Positions 44,496 through 53,306 of a DNA stretch of 64,000 nt are shown piece after piece. This stretch comes from Desulfobulbus rhabdoformis. GTDB taxonomy: Bacteria; Desulfobacterota; Desulfobulbia; Desulfobulbales; Desulfobulbaceae. The DNA lies in NCBI RefSeq assembly GCF_016919065.1, contig NZ_JAFFQA010000011.1, forward strand, positions 62,001 to 126,000. The letters are read 5' to 3'. The translations under genes were made by a program, and so were the position numbers. The notes beneath the pieces are model-generated. The model saw nothing but the letters and a program-made list of their open reading frames with translations. It made no database searches and was not told where the DNA came from. How positions within the stretch are numbered: the first letter of the stretch is position 1; every line of letters begins with the position of its first letter.

Positions 44496-45325
44496 GGGAA
44501 CTCGACATATAGCCAAAGTGGTTACTCCCAAAGGTTCCAAACGTTGGCGGTACAAATATCGTTTCGGTATAAAAGAAAAGCTCATCTCCCTTGGACCTTT
44601 ACCTGAATCCGTGACGGCGGGTGGTCACTGAACAGCATATCCAATTAATGGGACAAGGATTTTTAAATTAATTCATTTGTTGTTCAACTTCACCCGCCGC
44701 CCCTTGGGGCATCCATCAGCACGCCATTCTTATTGCCTGCAACATACTGATAAAGTGTACTTTAATCGGTACGTCACAAATAGCGAAACTGACGCCCCGA
44801 TGAATCCTCACGGATTCAGGCTTTACCCTGAGATTTCACTTAAGGATGCCAGAACAAGGCACCAGTAAGCAAGAAAGCACCTTGCAAATGGAATCGATCC
44901 CAGTGAGGTCAAAAAGGCGTTCAAATAGAATGTCGTGGGAGAATACAGTTTCCAAAAGATTGCCCTCGAATGGGTAGCACTGAAATCGCCGGGGTGGTCG
45001 CCATTGCACCGGGAAAAGACTTTGACCATTTTGGAAAAAGATGTCTTCCCGTACATCAGCGACAGACCAATCGACGAAATTTCAGCTGCCGAACTTCTGA
45101 TGGTGTTGAAACGTATTGATGCCAGATCCAGCGCTACGGCACGAAAAGCCTATTCGTCATGCAAACAAGTCTTCCTTCACACCATTCCGTCAGGTAAAAT
45201 CGTTGTCTCCCCGCCGAAGGGCTCCATAATCATTTAGCTCAAGAATCGTCAAGCACATGGCCGCGCCAACAACCCAAGAGGAAACGGCACGACTATTACG
45301 GGCAATTGACGCTTACCACGGAAGC
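44496..45325 (+). pseudogene. Decayed tyrosine integrase next to tRNA-His
   Basis: Conceptual translation in pieces gives an N-terminal integrase domain (VVTPKGSKRWRYKYRFG, then PEISLKDARTRHQ), a linker with in-frame stops (44866, about 44931), a core-binding region (GEYSFQKIALEWVALKS, ISDRPIDEISAAELLMVLKR) and, after a frameshift, KHMAAPTTQEETARLLRAID. It then breaks off beside the HD-GYP gene, before the catalytic domain. Element A copy 2 is inserted between the first two pieces. This is the P4-type integrase that inserts islands at tRNA genes, here dead. Pieces are too degenerate to name the island. Confidence 0.85.
44602..44820 (+). mobile_element. Element A, copy 2 (219 bp), inserted in the integrase relic
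   Basis: Perfect 13-bp inverted ends CCTGAATCCGTGA / TCACGGATTCAGG and an exact 5-bp target duplication CTTTA (44597-44601, 44821-44825). Same length as copy 1. The coding sequence on both sides continues the same integrase, so the insertion is directly demonstrated. Confidence 0.93.
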
Positions 45326-45331
45326 TTCATT

Positions 45332-46591
45332 TTATTCTTTCTTCCTCGTGCTTTCCCCCTTCCCTGCATGGTCCTTTACTGGACAGGCGATAGCCATCGC
45401 CTGGTCGAGATGCTTCCTGACCACCTGTAGGATCTCATCGTCAAGTTGTCCCTTTTGGCGTAACTGTTCCAAAACAGTCAGAACCGCTTCAGCTTGTAAC
45501 CCCTCCCGGTAGGGGCGATCCTGAGCCAAGGCCTGAAAGATATCGGCAACACGAATAATCATTGCCTCCCGGGAGAGTTCCGCACCGCTGAGATGGAAAG
45601 GGTAGCCGGAGCCATCGGGTGCCTCGTGATGATAGGCGGCCCAACTGGCGATTTCTTCAAACCCTTCGATGGAGTACAAGATCTGGAAGGTTTCAAAACT
45701 ATGTGTATGAATGGAAAGCAGTTCCTCTGAGTTGAGATGCCCTGGTTTCTCCAATATTTCATCCGGAACACGTAGCTTCCCCAGATCATGGAGAAGACCG
45801 GCAATTTCAATTTTGCAACAGGTCGTGCTGTCGAGTCCCAAGGTGTGCGCAAGAAAACGGGAGAGCTGTGAAACGCCCAGAGAATGGGCCGCTGTAAAGG
45901 GACTCTTGGCGTCCACGATGCGGGCAAAGATACGAGCCAGATAGAGCAATTGCTCCAGGGGGGCCGCAACAGGGGGCGCTTTTATCAACTGTTGTTGCAG
46001 GAAACGCTGCACCGATCGTGGTTCGAGGCTTAACCAGAATGCCTCCGCGCGGGAAGCGTTTAAAAAAGCGGTGACCAGATCCGGCGCAAAATAGGTTCCC
46101 GTACGCTTGCGGATCTCCTCTCGAATCGTTTCCTTATGTGCCAGTATGGCGTTTGTTCCGTAGTAGGGGGCTGACAGAGCATCCACCCGGTCAACCAAGA
46201 GGATAAGATTGGCCCGTTGGGCAACGCGTGGTTCAACCTCATCTGAGAGCAGTTGTTGCCAGCGCGTATGGTGATAGAAAATGGGGAGGGCCATGGACTC
46301 AAGGGGCGGGAAATCGCGTAGCAGGAGCCATCCCGTTTCCGCATGTTCCTGGGACCCCTCCCAATCAAACTCTTCCACAAGATGTTTGTGCATCCGGGTC
46401 GAACTCACGCCAATATCGTGAAGAAGGCCGAGCTCAAAGAGAAAAGTGAGTTCTTCTGGTGGCATTTGCAAAGATTGGCCACATGCAGTCGCCATAATGC
46501 CGACTCGTTTGCCGTGGGCTATATCATCGACGCCGACCAAATCAAGGGCATCGGAAAGAGCGTAAATTACCTGTCTGAGATTTGCTTGCAT
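45332..46591 (-). CDS. Dual-HD protein with C-terminal HD-GYP domain
   Basis: 419 residues. N-terminal HD-like half (about 15-190) with LLHDIGVSSTRMHKHLVEEF and YHHTRWQQLL; C-terminal half (about 210-400) with LLHDLGKLRVPDEIL and YHHEAPDGSGYPFHL, a full HD-GYP signature. Probably a cyclic di-GMP phosphodiesterase, or in this tandem form a regulatory version. Its 3' end abuts the integrase relic by 6 bp. It is the second HD-GYP protein within 5 kb. Confidence 0.87.
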   Translation of the reverse strand: MQANLRQVIYALSDALDLVGVDDIAHGKRVGIMATACGQSLQMPPEELTFLFELGLLHDIGVSSTRMHKHLVEEFDWEGSQEHAETGWLLLRDFPPLESMALPIFYHHTRWQQLLSDEVEPRVAQRANLILLVDRVDALSAPYYGTNAILAHKETIREEIRKRTGTYFAPDLVTAFLNASRAEAFWLSLEPRSVQRFLQQQLIKAPPVAAPLEQLLYLARIFARIVDAKSPFTAAHSLGVSQLSRFLAHTLGLDSTTCCKIEIAGLLHDLGKLRVPDEILEKPGHLNSEELLSIHTHSFETFQILYSIEGFEEIASWAAYHHEAPDGSGYPFHLSGAELSREAMIIRVADIFQALAQDRPYREGLQAEAVLTVLEQLRQKGQLDDEILQVVRKHLDQAMAIACPVKDHAGKGESTRKKE

Positions 46592-47016
46592 GGCTTTTCT
46601 TTTACGTTGCTTGTACAGTTTGCTGTGAAAATCGGTAGAGTCTTGTCCGTTGCTCTGGAGAAGGTGACGCCAAATCTTACTCTAATTTTAGCATACTCTT
46701 CGCGCCAAGTTCAAAACCGGGACAAATTTTATGAACAAGCCCGGGAGGCAATACAGAGGATGTGGCGAATTATACCATGGATGCAGGGGCTTGGGGGCTA
46801 CCCTCGGTAGACAGGCTGATGAGTATAGCCAGCCGGTGGTTTTCTGGAGTATGGCGCCCTCCGGTCTGATTTTGCATGTGTTGTCGCCTCCCTCACAGCT
46901 CTTTTCTATTACTGGCGAATGAGCGAAGTCAGCTAACTTGATCTCAGGTTTCTGTTGGCGGGACGGTTGGCCTCGCTCATGATCTGTGTCCGTAAGGGCT
47001 TTTGTCGTCGGACTTC
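46592..47016. other. Intergenic region, no gene recognised
   Basis: 425 bp between two minus-strand genes. It should hold the promoter of the HD-GYP gene and the 3' end of the transporter mRNA. I see no repeat, terminator or gene. Confidence 0.4.
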
Positions 47017-48855
47017 CTAGAGGTACAAAATCGGCAATACAAGACTGAGCAGTGCCCACATCAAGAGCAGAAGCGGTACACCTACACGGAGAAAATCATG
47101 AAAATTGTATTCTCCGGCATTCATGATGAGCAGGTTGGTCTTGTAGGCCATGGGGGTGGCATAGCTCATGTTGGCCCCAAAGAGGACCGCCAGCACAAAG
47201 GCTTCTGCGGGGAGCTGCAGTTGCTCGGCAATGGAAACAGCTATGGGCGTACCAATGACAGCCGTGGCGTTGTTGGAGATGATATTGGTAAACAGTGCCA
47301 TCAGGAGCATCAGGCCACTGAGGACCAGCGCAGGAGAGGCATTGCCGGCAAGGGTTAGAAATAGTGTGGCCAGATATTCGGCAGCACCGGTCCTGAGCAT
47401 GGCCGTTCCAAGCGCCAGGCTCGCCACGACAATAAGGATGACCTGCACACTGAGTGCCCGGCTGGCATCCCGCCAGTTCAGGCAACCAGTGAGAATCATC
47501 AGTAGAGCCCCCAGCGTGGCGCTGACGGCTATAGGGAGCAGGCCAAAGGCTGCTGTCAGAATAATCCCCTTCATGATAAACATGGCCACAGGGGCTTTTT
47601 GGGAGAAGGGCAGGTCCATGGTGGAGTCCAAAACCAGCATCTCTGCTCTTTCCTTGAGCTTGGCAATCTGTCTGCGAGGCCCTTGCACCAGAAGAATATC
47701 ACCCACCATCAGGGGGAGTTTTTCAAGACGATCGTAGATGCGTTTGGGCGATCGACCGGTTCGATGAATAGCCAGAGTCACCAGGCCATACTGTTCGGCG
47801 AAGTGGGACTCACTCAGGCTCTGCCCATGCAGGGGGGAGCTTTGCAGGATCACCAACTCGGCAATCTGCTGATCTGGTGCCTGCAGGGGATTTTCGTTAT
47901 CAATGGGGCGCTCTGCCGAGTCCACCGGATAGAGGGTCCCCTCTAAAATCTGTTCAAATTCCTTGAGCTTTTCCGGTGTCTCCTTGAGCACAAGATGGTC
48001 TCCGGCACGTAGCTCCACATCCGGCAGCGGCATAATCAGGTTGCCATGTCCCCGTTCCAGAGCCAGCACACGCATACTGCCACCAGTCAGTTCGATGGCT
48101 TTGGCAAGGGGCAGGTGAACGATCTTACTCTTTTCCAGGACAGCCAGATGAGCATCGAAAACCCGAGGGGAGCCATTATCGATGGCAATACCCCGCCGTG
48201 GCAGTAGGCGGGGCGCCACCAACCAGAGATAGAGCAGGCCGACACTGGCGGCCAGGGCCGCGGGCAGGATGAAGTCGAACATGTTCATCCGTTTAAGGCC
48301 CATATCCGAGGCCACGGAAACGATAAGCAGGTTAGTGGAGGTGCCGATGGTGGTTGCGGTCCCCCCCAGGAGGGTGGAAAAACCCATGGGCATGAGGACA
48401 GAGGCCGCCGAAGTACCGGTTTTGCACGACACACTGATCAAGACCGGCATTAACAGGACCACCACCGGTACATTATTGATAAAGGCACTGATGGCTGCGC
48501 CGAAACAAAGCGTCAGCAGCAGGGAGAGTGAAGGGCTTCGCTTCCATAGCCGGGCAAGAATGCGGCCTGCGGGCTCCAGGGCGTTGGTGCGCATTACGCC
48601 TTGACCGGCAACCATCAGTGCGCAGACGGCGACCAAGGCCTCATGACCAAAACCGGAGAAAAAATCAACGGCATGCACCTGGGTTCCCTCCTGATCGGCA
48701 AAAGGGAAAAGTTCAAAGCCAACGCTAAGGCTCACCAGCAGAAAAAGACTGGAGGTTTCCAGAGCGATTTTTTCCCGGCTCAACAGGACAAGAGCGAGAA
48801 TGGTGAGCAGTAAGACCGCAATCGCATGGGGATTCGGGGGCAGGGGGAAATGCAT
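47017..48855 (-). CDS. SLC13/DASS-type permease with two TrkA-C (RCK) domains
   Basis: 612-residue inner-membrane transporter. Helical bundles flank two soluble RCK-C/TrkA_C domains (about 205-290, EKSKIVHLPLAKAIELTGG; about 315-400, LVILQSSPLHGQSLSES). This is typical of the SAC1-like/SLC13 family proposed to move sulfate, citrate or other dicarboxylates. Two conserved N/S-P/G loops (SAFINNVPVVVLLMP; NIISNNATAVIGTP) mark the SLC13 substrate sites. ATG 48855 follows AAGGA; the longer frame runs into element B3. Confidence 0.85.
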   Translation of the reverse strand: MHFPLPPNPHAIAVLLLTILALVLLSREKIALETSSLFLLVSLSVGFELFPFADQEGTQVHAVDFFSGFGHEALVAVCALMVAGQGVMRTNALEPAGRILARLWKRSPSLSLLLTLCFGAAISAFINNVPVVVLLMPVLISVSCKTGTSAASVLMPMGFSTLLGGTATTIGTSTNLLIVSVASDMGLKRMNMFDFILPAALAASVGLLYLWLVAPRLLPRRGIAIDNGSPRVFDAHLAVLEKSKIVHLPLAKAIELTGGSMRVLALERGHGNLIMPLPDVELRAGDHLVLKETPEKLKEFEQILEGTLYPVDSAERPIDNENPLQAPDQQIAELVILQSSPLHGQSLSESHFAEQYGLVTLAIHRTGRSPKRIYDRLEKLPLMVGDILLVQGPRRQIAKLKERAEMLVLDSTMDLPFSQKAPVAMFIMKGIILTAAFGLLPIAVSATLGALLMILTGCLNWRDASRALSVQVILIVVASLALGTAMLRTGAAEYLATLFLTLAGNASPALVLSGLMLLMALFTNIISNNATAVIGTPIAVSIAEQLQLPAEAFVLAVLFGANMSYATPMAYKTNLLIMNAGEYNFHDFLRVGVPLLLLMWALLSLVLPILYL

Positions 48856-48912
48856 GGTCGGTTCCTTGGCTGCACGAACGCATTGCTCGTTGAGCTGTCC
48901 CGCTCTCTCTAT

Positions 48913-49073
48913 AGGGTGTCTTGAAGAATTAGATTTTTCAATCAAGGTCAAGGATTGTAAAAAATTTTACCGCAGGCATATAGTTGATATTCCGAGGATA
49001 AAATTTTGAGTATGACGAGGTAAGCGCCAGGCTCCGGGAGATTGGCAGAAAAAGCAATTATTCAAGATTCCCT
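48913..49073 (+). repeat. Element B, copy B3 (161 bp, one module)
   Basis: Same ends as B1, flanked by AT on both sides. Contains one 18-bp module at 49019-49036, accounting exactly for the 18-bp excess over 143. Sits between divergent transporter and lipoprotein genes. Confidence 0.87.
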
Positions 49074-49215
49074 ATAATGATGTGTGTTTGTAGGGCGGAA
49101 ATCTCAACATCTTGGAAAAATAATCATTGTTCTTCGTAAGAGAATAAAAAAAAGAAGTCTGGGTGGCGAAGAAGTTGCGCTTTTCTCAAGAGACAAAGAA
49201 CAAACGGAGGTGTCG

Positions 49216-49485
49216 ATGTTAATGAGGAGAAGGAATTTTTGGAAAGGAGTTATCTTGGGCGCCATCGCAGGCTGTCTTGTTTGGGGATGTGGTGGGCCCC
49301 AGCGCTGGACCAAGCCAGGGATCACCGAGGCCGGATTTGCAGCGGATATGGCTTCCTGTCGGCGGCAGACATCAAGAGAGCAGGCGCCCAACTGGGGGCA
49401 GAGTCATGATTTGGAGCACATTGATCGCTACACGATTGAGCTCCACGCCTGTATGGAATCGAGGGGGTACAGGCTTGCCGACTGA
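49216..49485 (+). CDS. Small predicted lipoprotein
   Basis: 89 residues. N-terminal RRRNFWKGVILGAIAGCLVWGCG with a lipobox-like LVWGC, implying lipidation at Cys25. The mature part has two further cysteines (MASCRRQ, ELHACMESRGYRL), probably a disulfide; the HACMESRGY pattern is shared by small lipoproteins in Proteobacteria. ACGGAGG precedes ATG 49216. Function unknown. Confidence 0.72.
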   Translation: MLMRRRNFWKGVILGAIAGCLVWGCGGPQRWTKPGITEAGFAADMASCRRQTSREQAPNWGQSHDLEHIDRYTIELHACMESRGYRLAD

Positions 49486-49720
49486 GTTTTCCCCTTGTGG
49501 GAAGACGGTTTCTGTTGTACTTTTTTGTTGAGTTAATTGCTTGTTATTTCTTCTTCTTTATAGAAGCTCTTTGTTAGCCACAGCGTAGTAGCCCCCCTGC
49601 TCGTAATGAGAGCAGTATCGGCAGTACCAGCAAACCAGTATTGGCGGCGTTCCCTGTGAATGTCTTACAGAGTCTGAAATATCAAACCATTCAGACAACA
49701 CCAAAACGGAGGAGTTGGTC

Positions 49721-50500
49721 ATGGGATACGATAACATCATTGTCAACGTTGGAGATGATTATGTGGGAGAAATCATCCTGAATCGTCCCAACCAGTTGAA
49801 TACGTTCACACTTGGACTTGCCTGGGAGTTGGATCGGGCTCTCTGGGAGATGGAAGTCGATTCCAAAGTTCGGGTGATTGTGCTGAAAGGGGAGGGCAAG
49901 GCCTTTTGTGCCGGCATTGATGTGAGCTATATCGAAGGCCATTCGACCCAGGAACTCCGCAGCTGGGTTGAGTCCATGGAGGCACCTCTGGTCTCGATCA
50001 GTCGAATGAGTAAACCGGTTATTGCCCAGGTCAGCGGGGTTGCAGCGGCTAATGGGGCTGGGTTGGTTGCAGCAGCCGACCTTGCCATTGCCGGAACCAA
50101 GGCCCGAATGGGGTTGACAGCCATCAATGTCGGGCTGAACTGTATAGGTCCTGTTGTAGCGGTTGCCCGCTCGGTCGGTCGAAAAAAAGCATTGGAGATG
50201 CTTTTTTTCGGTGAGTTTGTTCAGGCTGAAGAGGCCGCCCGCCTGGGGCTGATCAATCGGGTGGTTCCTGATGAGGAACTCGACCAGGAAACCAGAAAAT
50301 GGGCGCAGACCTTGGCCGTCAAAAGTCCGATTGCCATGCAGATCGCCAAAAAAGCCTACTATACGGCTGAAGACTTCGACTACCACAAAGCCTTTGATTT
50401 CATGAACGAGGCGTTCGCCCGCCTCTGCTCCACGGAAGATGCCAAAGAAGGCGTCAACGCCTTTCGAGAGAAACGGAGCCCTGTTTGGCAGGAGAAGTAA
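49721..50500 (+). CDS. Enoyl-CoA hydratase/isomerase family protein
   Basis: 259-residue crotonase-fold enzyme acting on acyl-CoA thioesters. It has the oxyanion-hole segments GEGKAFCAGIDVSYIEG (about 49-65) and the second conserved block VSGVAAANGAGLVAAADLAIAGTKARMG. The usual Glu residues of true hydratases are not both evident (ANGAG region), so isomerase or another crotonase activity is possible. ATG 49721 follows CGGAGGAG. Stands alone and is followed by a strong hairpin. Confidence 0.88.
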   Translation: MGYDNIIVNVGDDYVGEIILNRPNQLNTFTLGLAWELDRALWEMEVDSKVRVIVLKGEGKAFCAGIDVSYIEGHSTQELRSWVESMEAPLVSISRMSKPVIAQVSGVAAANGAGLVAAADLAIAGTKARMGLTAINVGLNCIGPVVAVARSVGRKKALEMLFFGEFVQAEEAARLGLINRVVPDEELDQETRKWAQTLAVKSPIAMQIAKKAYYTAEDFDYHKAFDFMNEAFARLCSTEDAKEGVNAFREKRSPVWQEK

Positions 50501-50555
50501 TCCATTTCTGTTTGAACCCTCTCGTGGACGATTCCGCCTTCCCCTTAATACATCA

Positions 50556-50599
50556 ACGATCTATTGTCCCTGCAGTAGAACGTAAGGACAATAGATCGT
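50556..50599 (+). other. 14-bp perfect hairpin after the enoyl-CoA hydratase gene
   Basis: ACGATCTATTGTCC and GGACAATAGATCGT with a 16-base loop, 55 bp after the stop; no T-run. Probably a 3'-end-forming or stabilising structure. Confidence 0.6.
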
Positions 50600-50697
50600 A
50601 GAGATTGTCGCTTTGTCCTTTCCCCTGCCCGCTCCCCTTATGCACGCCTGAAACCTTGCTCTCCCGGTCGAGTCTCCCTAGTGTTTTACATTACAGA

Positions 50698-50875
50698 AGG
50701 GTGTCTTGAATAATTAGATTTTTCAATCAAGGCCAGGTAAGCGCCAGACTCCGAGGATTGCGTAAAATTTTACCGCAGGCATATAGTTGATATCGGAGTC
50801 TTCGCTTACCTCCGAGGATAAAATTTTGCGTATGACGCAGGGATTGGCAGAAAAAGCAATTATTCAAGATGCCCA
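50698..50875 (+). repeat. Element B, copy B4 (178 bp, two modules)
   Basis: Flanked by GA on both sides; last base of the right end is A instead of T. Holds the 18-bp module at 50736-50753 and its inverted 17-bp counterpart at 50794-50810, which can pair and lengthen an internal arm. Excess over 143 bp equals 18+17. Confidence 0.88.
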
Positions 50876-50896
50876 GAACACAAATATGGGGCGACT

Positions 50897-51919
50897 ATGC
50901 GACACATTCTACAAACCGGACAGAAACACTGTTATAACCAAAATGGAGTAGAACTGCCCTGCATGGGGACAGGACAGGACGCAGCCTTTGGTCGGGGGCT
51001 TATTTGGCCTGACCCCCGCTTTACAACTCAGGATAAGGTGGTCCAGGACCATCTGAGCGGACTCTTCTGGACGAGAAGTGTCAATATCGGGGGATTTCCC
51101 TGTACCTGGAATGAAGCCTTCTTGCAGGTTGCCGAGCTAAACCGGGAAAGGTACGGCGGCTATGAAGATTGGCGGCTGCCCAACCGAAATGAGTTGCACA
51201 GTCTCCTCTGTTACGGCAGCAAGAACCCCGCATTGCCCCCTGGACACCCCTTTGTCGATATTTTTCTTGGCTGGTACTGGAGTTCAACTACTGCCGCGAT
51301 CAATCCTGCCTATGCCTGGGCTGTGCAGTTAGAAGGGGCGCGTATGTTTTATGGACGTAAAGATCAGGCCTATCTCTTCTGGCCGGTTCGCGGAAAAGGC
51401 AAGGGCGTGCTTGCCGCAACCGGGCAGCAGCGCTGTTATGATAGCCAAGGGCTGCCTATTGCCTGCGCTCAAACGGGCCAGGATGGAGACATTCATCTGG
51501 GACGCCCCTGGCCTGAACCACGCTTTACCCCTCAGGATGACTTGGTGATCGATCATCTCACAGGGCTTGTCTGGGCAGCGCAGGCAAACGCGACTGCCGG
51601 ACCGATCCCCTGGGAACAGGCTTATGTTGCGGTCCAGGAGTGGAATGAGCGGCATGCACATTTGAGCATTGACTGGTATCTCCCCACCATCAATGAATTG
51701 GCATCGCTGGTTGATTGTGGGCAACACTCTCCGGCACTGCCGAGCAACCATCCCTTTTGGGATTTACAGGAAGGGTACTGGGCCGCAACCACAAGTGCTT
51801 TTGAGCCGGATTGGGCCTGGGTTCTCTATACGGACAAAGGAGCTTTGGGGGTGGGCTACAAACCGGATTCCACCTTTTGGGTCTGGCCGGTTGGCGTACA
51901 ACGAAAGAACGAGGAGTAA
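50897..51919 (+). CDS. Tandem DUF1566 (Lcl C-terminal) domain protein
   Basis: 340 residues with two similar halves, each opening with TGQ..CY...G..., a GxxWPxPRFTxQD segment and a WxLPxxNEL block (DWRLPNRNELHSL near 91; DWYLPTINELASL near 260) and ending WPVR/WPVG. No signal peptide is visible, unlike the single-domain relative at 10663-11130. Function unknown. ATG at 50897 follows GGGGCG, 22 bp after element B4. Confidence 0.8.
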   Translation: MRHILQTGQKHCYNQNGVELPCMGTGQDAAFGRGLIWPDPRFTTQDKVVQDHLSGLFWTRSVNIGGFPCTWNEAFLQVAELNRERYGGYEDWRLPNRNELHSLLCYGSKNPALPPGHPFVDIFLGWYWSSTTAAINPAYAWAVQLEGARMFYGRKDQAYLFWPVRGKGKGVLAATGQQRCYDSQGLPIACAQTGQDGDIHLGRPWPEPRFTPQDDLVIDHLTGLVWAAQANATAGPIPWEQAYVAVQEWNERHAHLSIDWYLPTINELASLVDCGQHSPALPSNHPFWDLQEGYWAATTSAFEPDWAWVLYTDKGALGVGYKPDSTFWVWPVGVQRKNEE

Positions 51920-51947
51920 AAAGGGGTCTGTGCAGCAGAAAAAGAAA

Positions 51948-51968
51948 GGGAGCAGCGAGGCTGCTCCC
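51948..51968. terminator. Bidirectional terminator between convergent genes
   Basis: GGGAGCAGC and GCTGCTCCC with a 3-base loop; on the minus strand it is followed by TTTCTTTTTC, so it mainly ends the HAO-like cytochrome operon. Confidence 0.75.
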
Positions 51969-51985
51969 TTGTTCATTTTGATGGA

Positions 51986-53296
51986 TCAGTCTTCGATTTG
52001 TCCTGATTCAAGACGTTTTTTGTAGATGCGCTTGAGTTTGTAGAGATCCTGCTGCAACTCGAAGACACCATGCCAGTGGGCATAGTCCGGCCCGGCCATG
52101 GCTGCACCCTGACGCATGCGGCGTCCCTGATGGTGCCAGAGATGGTAGTAGACAATCTGGAATTCGTCATCCCAGGGGTTGGCTTTGAGCAGTTTTTTCT
52201 CAGCGAGCTCTTTGCGCATGGCCTCTGCCGGAGCAAAGTAGCCCTCGTTATAGAGCTCGATATGGGAGTCGGCCTGCCCAAAGAAGTTCTCGGTATGCAG
52301 CGTGCTGTGGCAGTTGTTGCAGACTTGAGTCATCTTCTTGCGCCCCTCGATGCCGTCACCGGTCAGCATGCTCAGCGGATCGGGTGAGTTGCGGACCTTG
52401 GAGGTTTTGGCCCAGAGGTTCCATTTCAACCGCTCGGAAATATTATGAGTGGTGGTCAGCTCGCCAATACCGCTCATATGACAGACCGCACAGGTCGGAG
52501 CGCGGTAATCACTTGGCTCCCAGGCATCCGGAGCTGTCTCATAGTTCCATTCATCGCCTTCGGAGGCGTAAATGTGCCCATGCTTGCTGTTGTTGAAGAT
52601 CTCGATGTCGGGATGGTCCGGACCAAGATGGCAGGAGGCACAGGCAGCAGGCTGACGCGCCTCGGCAATGCTGAAACGATGACGGGTATGGCAGACCACG
52701 CAGTTGCCCACCGTGCCGTCGGGCCAGATGGTACCGACTCCGGCTGCTGGCCAGCTCTCTTTGGTCGGGCGTTTATCCGGACCCATGGAAATTTTGGAGC
52801 CATGACACTGCATACAGCCCGTCATTTCCGCGGCGCGTTTGAATTTTTCCATGCCCTGGCCTTCGTGTTTCTCGATCAGGGCTGTCATGCTTTTGTAGTT
52901 GCGACCTTCGGGAACGTTGTACTGCAGGCTGCCACGATAGTGGCCGCTCATGCTGAACTCTTTCACCTCTTTGGCGTGGCAGCGACCACAGGTGTCGGGG
53001 GTTACCATAGAGGTTACGTAGATTTCTGTTCCTTTGACGCCGGGACAGTTCTGTGCCGCCATAGGGGAGCCCGGGTCAACACTGTGGCAGTCGATGCAGG
53101 AAACGCCGACATGGCCATGGCGACTGTCAGCCCAATCGGCAACGATACCGGGATGTTTCTCGGCATGGCATTCCACACATTTCTGCCCTTCCGCGCTCAG
53201 GCCGCGCTCGACCTTGAGGGTCTTGACGGGGCTGTCCAGGGCGAGTGCTGGGGCAACCGACCCGACAGCGAAGATCACCGCGAGTAGTATACGCAT
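51986..53296 (-). CDS. Octaheme cytochrome c, hydroxylamine-oxidoreductase-like
   Basis: 436-residue periplasmic protein with signal peptide (MRILLAVIFAVGSVAPALALDS) and eight CxxCH heme sites at Cys40, 67, 103, 161, 199, 219, 269 and 326. The C-terminal region contains YHLWHHQGRRMRQGAAMAGPDYAHWHG, characteristic of the HAO family. With a NapC/NrfH-type partner upstream it resembles the epsilonproteobacterial HaoCA pair thought to reduce nitrite or hydroxylamine to ammonium. Direction of the reaction cannot be read from sequence: reductive use fits an anaerobe. A different octaheme family member is the alternative. Confidence 0.85.
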   Translation of the reverse strand: MRILLAVIFAVGSVAPALALDSPVKTLKVERGLSAEGQKCVECHAEKHPGIVADWADSRHGHVGVSCIDCHSVDPGSPMAAQNCPGVKGTEIYVTSMVTPDTCGRCHAKEVKEFSMSGHYRGSLQYNVPEGRNYKSMTALIEKHEGQGMEKFKRAAEMTGCMQCHGSKISMGPDKRPTKESWPAAGVGTIWPDGTVGNCVVCHTRHRFSIAEARQPAACASCHLGPDHPDIEIFNNSKHGHIYASEGDEWNYETAPDAWEPSDYRAPTCAVCHMSGIGELTTTHNISERLKWNLWAKTSKVRNSPDPLSMLTGDGIEGRKKMTQVCNNCHSTLHTENFFGQADSHIELYNEGYFAPAEAMRKELAEKKLLKANPWDDEFQIVYYHLWHHQGRRMRQGAAMAGPDYAHWHGVFELQQDLYKLKRIYKKRLESGQIED

Positions 53297-53306
53297 TTTC
53301 CTCCTC

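Noticed and set aside
48856..48951. Longer N-termini of the SLC13-type transporter and the DUF1566 protein, both starting with a LIEKSN-like sequence
   Set aside because: This peptide is the minus-strand reading of element B, not real protein; both genes have good start codons and Shine-Dalgarno sequences downstream.
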